Notes under the pieces: model-generated
What the model saw: the letters and a program-made list of their open reading frames with translations, nothing else
Databases searched by the model: none
Told to the model about the DNA's origin: nothing
From: Lachnospiraceae bacterium
GTDB lineage: Bacteria > Bacillota > Clostridia > Lachnospirales > Lachnospiraceae
NCBI GenBank assembly: GCA_910574285.1
Contig: CAJTAL010000010.1
Location: forward strand, 62,001 to 126,000
Length of the DNA stretch: 64,000 nucleotides
Reading direction: 5' to 3'
Shown: positions 24,603-33,876 of the stretch, piece after piece
Numbering within the stretch: position 1 is the stretch's first letter
Layout: each line of letters opens with the position of its first letter
Translations under genes and position numbers: made by a program

Positions 24603-26057
24603 TTATTTCTCAATGCTCATCTCTTCCAACAATTTTCTCTTTACTTCATATAACTTCGGGGACAGATCCACATAAACCTGATGCGGGTTGAAGAGACGTT
24701 TGGTCTCTTCCCAGAGTGTCTTCTTCTCCTGTCTGCAATATTCGGCAATCTCTTTTACGGAAGGAGACTGATAGATGCATTCTCCGTTCTTGAATATCGG
24801 TACAAGGATCTCGCGTATCGTATAAGAACCGCCGACGAGCTTCGTCTTCTTCCAGGTCTCGATGGGGTCGAACAGAAGTAGGTCTTTATCGGTGTCGAAA
24901 GTCTCATCCGCGAAGCATATGAGATCGGCTTTCACTTTTCCTGTTGTTTTATCATAGATTCTAAAAATCGTTTTGTTACCCGGATTCGTGATTTTTTCTG
25001 TGTTTTCGGAAATTTTTATCTTCGGTACAAATTCTCCCGCTTCGTTCTGGATGGCGGCAAGTTTGTATACTCCGCCGAAGGAAGGATTGTCCTTTGAGGT
25101 AATCAGGTTTGTTCCTACGCCCCAGGAATTGATTGCGGCTCCCTGTATCTTGAGATCATGAAGAAGATACTCGTCCAGGTCGTTGGACGCACAGATAGAA
25201 GCGTCGGGGAAACCTGCCTCGTCAAGCATCTTCCGGGCTTCTTTGGAGAGGTAGGCGAGATCGCCGCTGTCCAGACGGATGCCGTATTTTTTAAATGGCT
25301 TTTTCGCGTCCCGGAATTCCTGGAATACACGGATCGCATTGGGAACCCCGGATTTCAACGTGTCGTATGTGTCTACCAGCAATGTGCAGTTGTCAGGATA
25401 CATCTCGGCATAGGTCTTAAACGCGGTATATTCATCGGAAAAACTCATAATCCAGCTATGTGCGTGGGTTCCCATTACAGGAACATCAAAGAGTTCGCCG
25501 GCAAGCACGTTAGAAGTTCCGACACACCCTCCGATCATGGCGGCCCGTGCACCGTACAGTCCGGCGTCCGGACCCTGGGCGCGTCTTAACCCGAATTCCA
25601 TGATCCCGTCTCCGTCGGCGGCAAATACTACCCGGGAGGCTTTCGTAGCGATTAAGGATTGATGGTTGATGATGTTCAGTATAGCCGTCTCTACAAGCTG
25701 GGCTTCCATAATAGGCGCAACAACTTTAAGCAGAGGTTCCTTTGGAAATATAACGGTTCCTTCCGGAATCGCATAGATATCTCCGCTGAAATGGAATCCG
25801 CTCAAGTATTGCAGGAAGTCCTCGCTGAATATACCCAGGCTTCGCAGATAATCTACGTTTTCATAGGTGAAATTCAGATTTTTAATATAATCGATGACTT
25901 GCTGAAGTCCCGCGCAGACAGAATATCCGTTGTTGCAGGGATTCTGGCGAAAGAAAACGTCAAAAATAACCTTTTCATTTTGTCCTTTTGCATAATAACC
26001 CTGCATCATGGTCAGTTCATACAGGTCTGTCAGCAAAGTTAACTCGTGTCTGTTCAT
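24603..26057 (-). CDS. pncB: Nicotinate phosphoribosyltransferase
   Basis: This 484-residue enzyme starts MNRHELTLLTDLYELTMMQGYY and has FGLRRAQGPDAGLYGARAAMIGG and GIRLDSGDLAYLSKEARK. It salvages nicotinate to nicotinate mononucleotide for NAD synthesis. I chose the second in-frame ATG (26057), 10 bases after the GGAG site, because the first (26066) sits only one base from it and the family begins at MNRH. It lies 12 bases before ddl on the same strand and may be co-transcribed with it. Confidence 0.95.
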   Translation of the reverse strand: MNRHELTLLTDLYELTMMQGYYAKGQNEKVIFDVFFRQNPCNNGYSVCAGLQQVIDYIKNLNFTYENVDYLRSLGIFSEDFLQYLSGFHFSGDIYAIPEGTVIFPKEPLLKVVAPIMEAQLVETAILNIINHQSLIATKASRVVFAADGDGIMEFGLRRAQGPDAGLYGARAAMIGGCVGTSNVLAGELFDVPVMGTHAHSWIMSFSDEYTAFKTYAEMYPDNCTLLVDTYDTLKSGVPNAIRVFQEFRDAKKPFKKYGIRLDSGDLAYLSKEARKMLDEAGFPDASICASNDLDEYLLHDLKIQGAAINSWGVGTNLITSKDNPSFGGVYKLAAIQNEAGEFVPKIKISENTEKITNPGNKTIFRIYDKTTGKVKADLICFADETFDTDKDLLLFDPIETWKKTKLVGGSYTIREILVPIFKNGECIYQSPSVKEIAEYCRQEKKTLWEETKRLFNPHQVYVDLSPKLYEVKRKLLEEMSIEK

Positions 26058-26151
26058 TATTTTCATACTCCTTTGTGTATAATCTGTCTTATTATAGCAA
26101 CTAGCTTTTTGGCTGTAAAGCCTTTGTTTTGAAACCTTATATTCAGAAACC

Positions 26152-26886
26152 TTATACCAGTGATTGGTTGCGGTTGATCGTCTCCTGTATGATGTTCTGG
26201 CAATAAGGGGCGATTCGTTTTCTGGTTTCTTTGTCCAGCTCCTTCGGATAGATCGGCTTGCCGTACTCGATTACGACGTGGGTCTTCTCAATCTTTGGAA
26301 TATGCTGCTCGAACATAAAGTGAGTGTTGTTCAGGCTGACGGGTACGATGGCGCAGCCTGTTTTTTCGGCGATCTTGAAGGAACCGCTGTGGAAGGGGAG
26401 CATGCTGAGCTCTTCCCCGTCGTTGCGGGTGCCCTCCGGGAAGATACAGACAGAGATTCCGTTCTTCACGTGGTCGATGGCCGTCAGGATGCTCTTAAGA
26501 CCTTCTTTCGGATTGTCACGGTCCAGGAAGAGGCAGTACAGGCGCTTCATCCAGTCGCGGAGGACGGGATAGCGAAGCATCTCTTTCTTGGCGACGTAGC
26601 CGGTCAGCCGCTTGCAGCGGGAATAAGTCAGCAGAATATCGAAATAACTTCTGTGATTTGCGATAAAAAGCACCGGTTCGTCAGGAACATTTTCCTCCCC
26701 GATTACCGTCACAGACACACCGGTAATCAGAAGCAGCACTTTGAATGCCCATTGGACGATCCGAAGGCATTGGTAGTCGCTTGCTTCTTGATTGTATTTT
26801 CTGTAGATCCATTCCGCCCCTAATATGGGGAGCCCGAAGAGCAGGAATGAGAATAAAAACAGGACTAACAGTATAAACCTGATCAT
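26152..26886 (-). CDS. plsC: 1-acyl-sn-glycerol-3-phosphate acyltransferase
   Basis: This 244-residue protein has an N-terminal membrane helix (FILLVLFLFSFLLFGLPILG), the catalytic NHRSYFDI (H-x4-D) motif and FPEGTRND, the glycerol-phosphate binding motif. It converts lysophosphatidate to phosphatidate at the cytoplasmic membrane face. It lies 17 bases after malQ on the same strand, which looks like convenience rather than pathway linkage. Confidence 0.92.
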   Translation of the reverse strand: MIRFILLVLFLFSFLLFGLPILGAEWIYRKYNQEASDYQCLRIVQWAFKVLLLITGVSVTVIGEENVPDEPVLFIANHRSYFDILLTYSRCKRLTGYVAKKEMLRYPVLRDWMKRLYCLFLDRDNPKEGLKSILTAIDHVKNGISVCIFPEGTRNDGEELSMLPFHSGSFKIAEKTGCAIVPVSLNNTHFMFEQHIPKIEKTHVVIEYGKPIYPKELDKETRKRIAPYCQNIIQETINRNQSLV

Positions 26887-26903
26887 CGATGAGTCCCTCC
26901 AAT

Positions 26904-28412
26904 CTAATATCTGCCGTATAAAATAGTAATTTCTCTTAATGCTTCGGCAAGTCCGTCCTGCAATGCAGCCTCGCGGAACCGCCAGTTCCAGTTGCCGGCG
27001 GCGACTCCCGGGGTGTTCATCCTTGCGTGAGAACCAAATCCGAGAGCATCCTGGAGCGGAAAGACGGCATAGCCCGCGATGCTTCCAAAGGCGGTGCGGA
27101 TCATGTCAATGCCCAGACCGGCAGGGTCTGTGCAGTGCGTATATCTGAGAACTTTGTCCCGGCATTCTTCTGAAAGATTCAGAAACCAGCCCAGGGTGGT
27201 ATCATTGTCATGGGTTCCGGTATAGCAGACACAGTTCGGGTCTTTGTACCGGTGCGGCAGATAATCGCTCTCACCGGTGGATTCAAAGGCGAACTGGAGT
27301 ACCTTCATCCCCGGGAAACCGAAGCTTGTGCGCAGGGCGTCTACTTCAGGGGTGATGATGCCAAGATCCTCCGCGATAATCGGAAGTTCGTTCCCCAGAG
27401 CGGCCTGAATCGCCCGGAACAATTCGTATCCGGGAGCCTTCACCCACTCGCCCTTGATTGCGGTCTCCTCGCCGTAGGAGACGGACCAGTAAGCTTCAAA
27501 TCCGCGGAAATGATCGATGCGCAGGATATCCAGGGATTTCAACTGATGGCGGATTCGTGAGATCCACCATGAGAATCCGTCTTTTTGGTGTACCTCCCAT
27601 GCATATAGAGGATTGCCCCATAATTGTCCGGTAGCCGAGAAGTAATCCGGCGGGACTCCGGCAACTTTCAGCGGATAACCGTCGGGATCAAGCTGGAACA
27701 GCTCCTTGTTCGCCCATACGTCGGCGCTGTCCATGGATACAAAGATAGGGATATCGCCGATGATCTTTATTCCGCGCCGGTTAGCGTAGTCCTTAAGCGC
27801 AAGCCATTCCTCATAGAAGATAAACTGCAGGAACTGGTAGAAACCGATCTGCTCTTTCAGTGTTCTGCGCAGAGTATTCTTGAATTCTTCAGTCGGCATC
27901 CGGTATTCTTCTTCCCATTCAAGCCAGCTTGCGCCGCCGTTTTCTTCTTTGCACGCCATGAATAGTGCATAATCGTCAAGCCAGAAGCTTTCCTTGCGGA
28001 TGAATGAAAGAAATGCCTGATAAATACTCTTCCTGTGATATTCCGCACTGGAAAAACGGGCATAAGCTTTCCGGAATAAGGACTGTTTCCAGGGAATGAC
28101 AGTTCCGTAGTCAATATGGTCCGGGTCGTACTCCGGGATATCGGCAAGGTCTGCGGAAATGATGAGTCCTGATTCCATCAGGTAATCCGGGCTGATCAGA
28201 AGCGGCTGTCCGGCATAGGCAGAGAAGCTCTGATAAGGGGAATCACCGTAACCGGTATGAGTCAGGGGAAGGATCTGCCACAGATGCTGTCCCGCCTTCT
28301 CAAGAAAGTCAACGAAATCATAAGCCTTCTTGCCGAGGTCGCCGATACCGTAAGGGGAAGGCAGGGATGTGGGATGCAGCAGGATCCCGGAAAGTCTTTC
28401 AGTAGTGTTCAT
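26904..28412 (-). CDS. malQ: 4-alpha-glucanotransferase
   Basis: This 502-residue GH77 enzyme has PTSLPSPYGIGDLG at the start, GDIPIFVSMDSADVWAN, the nucleophile region LRIDHFRGFEAYW, the acid/base region IIAEDLGIITPEV and TGTHDNDTTLGW. It transfers maltooligosaccharide units between chains in cytoplasmic glycogen or maltodextrin metabolism. The length is normal. A divergent promoter region of about 145 bp separates it from the PrcB-like gene. Confidence 0.96.
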   Translation of the reverse strand: MNTTERLSGILLHPTSLPSPYGIGDLGKKAYDFVDFLEKAGQHLWQILPLTHTGYGDSPYQSFSAYAGQPLLISPDYLMESGLIISADLADIPEYDPDHIDYGTVIPWKQSLFRKAYARFSSAEYHRKSIYQAFLSFIRKESFWLDDYALFMACKEENGGASWLEWEEEYRMPTEEFKNTLRRTLKEQIGFYQFLQFIFYEEWLALKDYANRRGIKIIGDIPIFVSMDSADVWANKELFQLDPDGYPLKVAGVPPDYFSATGQLWGNPLYAWEVHQKDGFSWWISRIRHQLKSLDILRIDHFRGFEAYWSVSYGEETAIKGEWVKAPGYELFRAIQAALGNELPIIAEDLGIITPEVDALRTSFGFPGMKVLQFAFESTGESDYLPHRYKDPNCVCYTGTHDNDTTLGWFLNLSEECRDKVLRYTHCTDPAGLGIDMIRTAFGSIAGYAVFPLQDALGFGSHARMNTPGVAAGNWNWRFREAALQDGLAEALREITILYGRY

Positions 28413-28558
28413 AAGATATCTCCTTAAACTAGATTTTGTAAATACTAATATAATGCCGTATTGTAGAACCGAATCAATTATACTACAAAATTGGAATTTT
28501 TCCTAGAGTTACTGTGTATGATATTAGGGAGAAATCCTTAAAGATTCGGGAGGGCGCT

Positions 28559-28963
28559 ATGGGAAAAAGGCATCTTGCCGTGCTGATTCTGGTCCTCTTG
28601 ACCCTGACGGCATGTTCGATAAGCAAGACGGACGAAAAAAAAATAAGAGATATCGAGTTTACGGTACTTGATAAAGAGGACATCCCGGAGGAATTTACAC
28701 TTCGGATTGAGGAAGCAAAAGAAGAGCCTGTGAAGCTAAGCTATGCCGACAAGGGTTATCTGTATATAGCCAGAGGTTACGGGGTTAAAAAGACCAGCGG
28801 GTATAGCGTGAATGTCAGCCGGTGCTATGAGACGGAACAGAGAGTACATATAAATACCAGCCTGCTGGGACCAGGGAAAGAAGAAAAGATCCTGAAGAAA
28901 AAGACATACCCTTACGTGGTGGTCAAGATGGAATATACCGACAAGCCCATAGAATTTGATTAG
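28559..28963 (+). CDS. PrcB-like lipoprotein
   Basis: This 134-residue lipoprotein has signal MGKRHLAVLILVLLTL and lipobox LTAC. The domain (FTLRIEEAKEEPVKLSY, GYLYIARGYGVKKTSGYSVNV, KKTYPYVVVKMEYTDKPIEF) resembles the PrcB C-terminal domain found in secreted proteins of clostridia and named after a Treponema protease-complex subunit. The ATG at 28559 follows GGGAGG. It lies 11 bases before the SPOCS/LysM gene. Together they suggest an envelope or spore-coat role, which is inference. Confidence 0.78.
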   Translation: MGKRHLAVLILVLLTLTACSISKTDEKKIRDIEFTVLDKEDIPEEFTLRIEEAKEEPVKLSYADKGYLYIARGYGVKKTSGYSVNVSRCYETEQRVHINTSLLGPGKEEKILKKKTYPYVVVKMEYTDKPIEFD

Positions 28964-28974
28964 GAGGTCCGGAT

Positions 28975-30534
28975 ATGGAATATGTAACAAAGCAAATGCA
29001 GACTTACAAGACGGGAAATACGATCATGGATCAATTCTATATTGATGATGATTATAATGTACCTGACGTAAAGAACGATGTGAAGAAGGTGATCTTAGGG
29101 GAAGGGACGATCACCGTTGAAGATATGAAAGTGGTGGAGAATTACATAAGAGTGGCGGGAAAACTGAACTTTAAGGTTCTCTATGTGACAGAAGAGGGGG
29201 AAGTACGCCTCTCCTGCCTGGAGGGAAGGACTCCTTTTGAGGAAATGATTTATCTGGAACGGGAGCCGGTGGGACAGTTATACATCCAATCTTCAAGCGC
29301 CGATCTGACTGTAAGCACGATTCATTCCAGAAAACTGAATATCAAGGCGCTGGTGGAACTGGCTGTCTGCTCGGAGGGGCAGCAGGAAGCAGAGCTTACG
29401 GTGGATATCGAAGGCGAAGAGCCCTTGCATAAGAGGTTTGAAAGCAAAGAATTTCTGAAAGTATTCACGACGAAGAAGGATACATACCGGATCAAGGAGG
29501 AGGTCTCAATAGGCGGGACGAAGGAGAACGTCGGGACATTGCTCTGGACAGAGGTAATGAGCCGCAGATTAGATACCCGCATAGAACAGGACGAATTGAA
29601 GATTCAGGGAGAGCTTCTGCTGTTCTGTTTTTATGAATCTCTGGACGGAAAGACAGACTGGATCGAGCAGTCTGTGCCGTACGAAGGGCGCATCGAATGC
29701 TACGGGGCGCAGGATTCCATGTATCATCAAGTCTATCCGGAACTTACAGATGTAAATATTGATGTAAAGATGGATGAGGATGGAGAGATGCGCCTGATCG
29801 GTGTGGAAGCGACGCTGGAAGTCCGCCTGATCGTGTATGAAGAGGAGAAGATGGATATTCTGGCGGATGCTTATTCTCTGCAGCAAAACTGTATGCTGAA
29901 AACGACAGAAGAGGATCTGGAAAGGCTGCTTCTTCAGAATCATTCGAAATGCAAAGTGACGGAGCAGTTATCCCTGCCGGAGATCAAGGATGACATCCTC
30001 CAGATATGCCATAACAGTGCAAGGATTCAGGTAGAGCACACGGAAGTGACGGAACAGGGACTTCAGATAGAGGGCGTCCTGCATATCAGTTTCCTGTATG
30101 TTAAGGCAGATGATTCAGTCCCCTTTGACACATGGCAGGGGATGGTGCCTTTCACGTACCTGTTGGAAAGTAATGAGACGGCGAAGGATATGGCGTTTGG
30201 CCTTACATATGCCGTAGAGCAGGTGTCCGTCGGGCTTCTGGGAACGGATGAGATCGAAGTTAAGGCTGTGCTAGCTTTCAACAGTTTCCTGAAGAGACCG
30301 GTTAAGATAAGGAACATTAAAGAGATAGAATTTACGCCGTTCGATATGGAAGAGATGGAAAAGAGGCCGGGAATCACGGGCTATATAGTCCGCGACGGTG
30401 ATATTTTGTGGGATTTGGCGAAAAAGTATAACACAACGGTAGAAGGGATTATGGAAGTGAACGAATTAGAATCAGAAGAGATAAAAGCCGGCGACAGGGT
30501 ATTGATTTTTAAAGAAAATATGAGTATACTATAA
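28975..30534 (+). CDS. SPOCS (DUF3794) and LysM domain protein
   Basis: This 519-residue protein has repeated SPOCS (DUF3794) segments. The first is near IDDDYNVPDVKNDVKKVILGEG, with further copies near 170 and 330. A C-terminal LysM domain (about 470-515: YIVRDGDILWDLAKKYNTT, NELESEEIKAGDRVLIF) would bind peptidoglycan. SPOCS-LysM proteins are common in spore formers and are linked to spore coat or cortex assembly. There is no signal peptide, as expected for proteins targeted to the forespore surface from the mother cell. It lies 11 bases after the PrcB-like gene. Confidence 0.88.
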   Translation: MEYVTKQMQTYKTGNTIMDQFYIDDDYNVPDVKNDVKKVILGEGTITVEDMKVVENYIRVAGKLNFKVLYVTEEGEVRLSCLEGRTPFEEMIYLEREPVGQLYIQSSSADLTVSTIHSRKLNIKALVELAVCSEGQQEAELTVDIEGEEPLHKRFESKEFLKVFTTKKDTYRIKEEVSIGGTKENVGTLLWTEVMSRRLDTRIEQDELKIQGELLLFCFYESLDGKTDWIEQSVPYEGRIECYGAQDSMYHQVYPELTDVNIDVKMDEDGEMRLIGVEATLEVRLIVYEEEKMDILADAYSLQQNCMLKTTEEDLERLLLQNHSKCKVTEQLSLPEIKDDILQICHNSARIQVEHTEVTEQGLQIEGVLHISFLYVKADDSVPFDTWQGMVPFTYLLESNETAKDMAFGLTYAVEQVSVGLLGTDEIEVKAVLAFNSFLKRPVKIRNIKEIEFTPFDMEEMEKRPGITGYIVRDGDILWDLAKKYNTTVEGIMEVNELESEEIKAGDRVLIFKENMSIL

Positions 30535-30649
30535 GCATACTGTATACAAAATGCAGAAGAAAAAGAAGCCGAATACGAATAGTTTGCGAAGCAGCACTCT
30601 CAGAAAAATATTCTGCGGGAGAGAATATGATGATCAAAGGAGAAAACAT

Positions 30650-31525
30650 ATGGATAAATTGGACTTGAAAGCGCTGGGGAAGATTAATCTGGGCCTGGAT
30701 GTGCTGGGAAGACGGGAGAACGGATATCATGACGTACGTATGGTCATGCAGACGGTCTATCTGTACGACCAGATCCGGTTAGAGAAGAAGAGGGATCCGG
30801 GAGTCAGCATATTTACGAATCTCTACTATCTTCCGGTTAATGAGAATAATCTTGCTTATCAGGCAGCAGAACTTCTGAGAGAGGAATTTGGGATAAAAGA
30901 CGGTGTGAAGATTACGTTGGATAAGCATATTCCGGTGGCGGCAGGGATGGCGGGCGGAAGTGCAGACGCGGCAACGGTGCTTTTTGGGATGAACCGTATG
31001 TTTGCGCTGGGGCTTACGCAGCAGGAATTGATGGAGAGGGGCGTAAAGCTGGGGGCGGACGTACCGTATTGTATCATGCGGGGAACGGTGCTGGCAGAAG
31101 GAATCGGCGAAGAATTAACGCCCCTTTCCCCTATGCCCAGATGTTATGTCCTGATCGCCAAGCCTCCGGTCAGTGTCTCGACGAAACTGGTCTATGAGAA
31201 ACTGGATTCTCATGAGATCGCACAGCATCCGGACATAGACGGGATCATAGAGGGACTTAAAAAGCAGGATCTGTCTCTGACGGCATCCTGTATGGGCAAT
31301 GTATTGGAAAAGGTTACGATAGAGGAATATCCGGTGATTGAGGAGATCAAAGAGGTTATGAAGCGGGAGGGCGCTCTGAATGCAATGATGAGCGGCAGCG
31401 GTCCCACGGTCTTCGGCTTGTATGATGATAAGCGAAAGGCGAGAAACGCGGCATTCCGGATTAAAGAACGGCAGTTGGCCAGGCAGACTTACGTGACCAG
31501 CGTGCACAATGCGAGGAGGAGATAG
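30650..31525 (+). CDS. ispE: 4-diphosphocytidyl-2-C-methyl-D-erythritol kinase
   Basis: This 291-residue GHMP kinase of the non-mevalonate isoprenoid pathway has the N-terminal substrate motif KINLGLDVLGRRENGYHDV, the ATP loop PVAAGMAGGSADAATVLFG and C-terminal MMSGSGPTVFGLY. The ATG at 30650 follows AAAGGAGA. An in-frame start at 30551 would add 33 unrelated residues. It is three bases from the GntR gene and probably co-transcribed. Confidence 0.95.
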   Translation: MDKLDLKALGKINLGLDVLGRRENGYHDVRMVMQTVYLYDQIRLEKKRDPGVSIFTNLYYLPVNENNLAYQAAELLREEFGIKDGVKITLDKHIPVAAGMAGGSADAATVLFGMNRMFALGLTQQELMERGVKLGADVPYCIMRGTVLAEGIGEELTPLSPMPRCYVLIAKPPVSVSTKLVYEKLDSHEIAQHPDIDGIIEGLKKQDLSLTASCMGNVLEKVTIEEYPVIEEIKEVMKREGALNAMMSGSGPTVFGLYDDKRKARNAAFRIKERQLARQTYVTSVHNARRR

Positions 31526-31528
31526 GAG

Positions 31529-32197
31529 ATGGAGCTGAAGGTTAATATGAATGAATACCTTCCTTTGAGGGATGTTGTATACAATACCTTGCGGCAGGCA
31601 ATCCTGCGGGGCGAGTTAAAACCAGGCGAACGGCTGATGGAGATCCAGCTTGCGAATAAGCTTGGCGTCAGCCGGACCCCGGTGCGTGAAGCCATCAGGA
31701 AGCTTGAACTGGACGGACTTGTGCTGATGATCCCCCGGAAAGGCGCGGAAGTAGCAGATATCTCCGAGAAGAGTCTGAAGGATGTGCTGGAGGTTCGTAA
31801 AGCCCTGGAAGAACTGGCAGTACAGCTTACCTGTGAGAAGATCAGCAAAGCGCAGATCGCGGAGCTTAAACAGGCGGCGGAAGAGTTCAAGAAGATATTG
31901 AAGAGCAACGATATTACACAGATCGCGGAGGCAGACGTAAGATTTCATGATGTGATCTATATGGCTACGGATAACCAGAAGCTGATCCAACTGCTGTATA
32001 ATCTGCGCGAACAGATGTATCGGTACCGAGTGGAATATCTGAAGCGGCCGGGGGTCTACCCGCAGTTGATTCAGGAGCATGAGGAGATTATCCGGCAGAT
32101 TGAAAAAAGAGAGAAGGAACTGGCGGCAGAGATTACCTGCAGGCATATAGATAATCAGGTGGAGGCCGTTATGAATGTGATCCGTACCAAGAAGTAA
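31529..32197 (+). CDS. GntR family (FCD/FadR-type) transcriptional regulator
   Basis: This 222-residue regulator has an N-terminal winged helix (LRDVVYNTLRQAILRGELKPG, NKLGVSRTPVREAIRKLELDG). An all-helical FCD ligand domain (about 85-215) contains DVRFHDVIYMATDNQKL and CRHIDNQVEAV, with the metal-binding Asp/His positions. It follows ispE closely. Family members usually sense carboxylates; the target genes are unknown. Confidence 0.92.
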   Translation: MELKVNMNEYLPLRDVVYNTLRQAILRGELKPGERLMEIQLANKLGVSRTPVREAIRKLELDGLVLMIPRKGAEVADISEKSLKDVLEVRKALEELAVQLTCEKISKAQIAELKQAAEEFKKILKSNDITQIAEADVRFHDVIYMATDNQKLIQLLYNLREQMYRYRVEYLKRPGVYPQLIQEHEEIIRQIEKREKELAAEITCRHIDNQVEAVMNVIRTKK

Positions 32198-32254
32198 TTT
32201 AATGAAGTAATTAATTAATTAAATAAAGAAAGATAAGAATTCATATATTAAACG

Positions 32255-32283
32255 GTATAAATCGGATTCCATATGTCAAGACT
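32255..32283 (+). promoter_or_regulatory. Sigma-F-like promoter of spoIIR
   Basis: GTATA (32255-32259), a 15-bp spacer and GTCAAGACT (32275-32283) match the forespore sigma-F consensus (GYWTA, 15 bp, GGNNANANT) in all defined positions but one. spoIIR is a known sigma-F target in Bacillus. The start codon follows about 40 bases later. Confidence 0.65.
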
Positions 32284-32324
32284 TCTGATAAAGATATTTG
32301 AAATATCGGAAGGAGGCAGTACAT

Positions 32325-33023
32325 ATGAATCTGTACTATAATAACGGTAAAATCAGCAATAAAAAAATTTTTATAAGTAATAGAATCCGGCAGGTTATTT
32401 GTGTTATACTAGGAATCTGTATAGCGTCAATCCTGACAGGAATCCTCGTAGAACGGCGGATGGAGCAGGTGGACGCGAAGATAGCAGAGACGCAGGACGC
32501 GCTCGCGAAAGAGGTGTTTCGTTTTCATGTCCTTGCCAACAGTGACAGCGAAGAAGATCAGGCGGTGAAGCTTAAGGTGAGGGACGCCGTGATTGATTAT
32601 ATGAGGAAAAGCATGGATTCGGAATTACAGAAAGAGCCGGATGTTAAGCAGACGAAAGAGTGGGCAAGGAGTCATCTGCAGGAATTGGAACGGGTTGCGG
32701 ATCAGACGGTCAGGGAAGAAGGGTATTCTTACAGTTCCGAAGCGGAAGTAGAGGTCTGCTATTTTCCGGATAAGCAGTACGGAGATATTTTTTTCCCCCA
32801 GGGAAATTATGAGGCGCTGCGGATCAGGCTCGGTGAGGCGAGAGGACATAACTGGTGGTGTGTCCTGTATCCGAATCTGTGTTTTACAAGCTCTGCCTGT
32901 GCCGTGGTTACGGATGAGGGGAAGGAAGAACTCAAAGAGGCTCTGACTGCGGAAGAGTACGAGATGGTTACGGCTGCCACGGATTTTAAGATCAGATTCT
33001 TTTTCTTCGGAAATAAAGACTGA
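32325..33023 (+). CDS. spoIIR: Stage II sporulation protein R
   Basis: This 232-residue protein has an N-terminal membrane or signal segment (VICVILGICIASILTGILV). The SpoIIR signature FRFHVLANSDSEEDQAVKLKVRDAV is followed by FPQGNYEALRIRLGEARGHNWWCVLYPNLCF. In Bacillus it is made in the forespore and secreted to the intermembrane space to trigger SpoIIGA cleavage of pro-sigma-E. The ATG at 32325 follows AGGAGG; a TTG at 32298 lacks a ribosome site. The gene lies behind a sigma-F-like promoter, in keeping with that role. Confidence 0.94.
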   Translation: MNLYYNNGKISNKKIFISNRIRQVICVILGICIASILTGILVERRMEQVDAKIAETQDALAKEVFRFHVLANSDSEEDQAVKLKVRDAVIDYMRKSMDSELQKEPDVKQTKEWARSHLQELERVADQTVREEGYSYSSEAEVEVCYFPDKQYGDIFFPQGNYEALRIRLGEARGHNWWCVLYPNLCFTSSACAVVTDEGKEELKEALTAEEYEMVTAATDFKIRFFFFGNKD

Positions 33024-33068
33024 AAGAAACGGACAGAGAAGACGCAATAGAGAGGAGTTACATAGCCG

Positions 33069-33791
33069 ATGCAGAAGAATAACAGATATACGTTTGACAG
33101 CAGGATCAGGTTCAGTGAAGTAGATCACACGAACCGGATTACGCTGCCGGGAATTATTAATTATTTTCAGGATTGCAGTACATTTCATTCCGAGAGCCTG
33201 GGAGTGGGGCCTGGTTATTGTAAGGAACGGGACAGAGTCTGGATACTGTCGGCATGGCAGGTGGTGGTGGAGCGTTATCCGTCCATGGGAGAGCATATAA
33301 AGGTCAGCACCTGGGCGACGAAATTTGAAGGATTGTACGGGCTCAGGAATTTCAGCATGGAGGATGAATCGGGGCGGATGAACGCGTATGCGAATTCCAT
33401 GTGGGTATATATGGATACCAGGAAGGGAAGACCTGTAAGGCCGGATGCGTACGAAGTAGAACTGTACGGTTCAGGCGAGCCTCTCAAGATGGATTACGCG
33501 TCCCGCAAGATTGCGCTTCCGAAGGATCTGCGGCCGTGTAAAGAGTATCCGGTCAGGCGGTATCATATCGATACGAACGAACATGTGAATAACTGTCAGT
33601 ATGTTCAGATGGCGATGGAAGAGCTTGGAGGGACAGAAGATATACGTCAGCTTCGTGTAGAATATAAGAAGTCTGCGGTGTATGGGGATATGATCTATCC
33701 GAAAGCCGCTTTCGAAGAAGACAGGACGGTGGTGGAACTCTGTGACGAGGCAGGAAAGATATATGCGGCTGCAGAGTTTAAGACATCTTGA
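33069..33791 (+). CDS. Acyl-ACP thioesterase
   Basis: This 240-residue double hot-dog protein of the plant FatA/FatB-like family has SRIRFSEVDHTNRITLPGIINYFQDC at the start, with RVWILSAWQVVVERYPSMGE. The second hot dog carries YHIDTNEHVNNCQYVQMA, which holds the catalytic Asn/His triad region. It would release free fatty acids from acyl carrier protein in the cytoplasm. There are 45 bases to spoIIR; shared transcription is possible but functionally unlinked. Confidence 0.92.
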   Translation: MQKNNRYTFDSRIRFSEVDHTNRITLPGIINYFQDCSTFHSESLGVGPGYCKERDRVWILSAWQVVVERYPSMGEHIKVSTWATKFEGLYGLRNFSMEDESGRMNAYANSMWVYMDTRKGRPVRPDAYEVELYGSGEPLKMDYASRKIALPKDLRPCKEYPVRRYHIDTNEHVNNCQYVQMAMEELGGTEDIRQLRVEYKKSAVYGDMIYPKAAFEEDRTVVELCDEAGKIYAAAEFKTS

Positions 33792-33876
33792 AAAAAGCAG
33801 TTCCCGGACAGCCGGTCAGAGGGGTAAATGTTAAATCGGACAATGAATACAGGATAAATGAGTGAAAGGAACGGGT

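Noticed and set aside
32625-33296. A 223-codon antisense frame over spoIIR and the thioesterase gene
   Set aside because: It crosses two well-supported genes, has no ribosome site and shows no recognisable motif.
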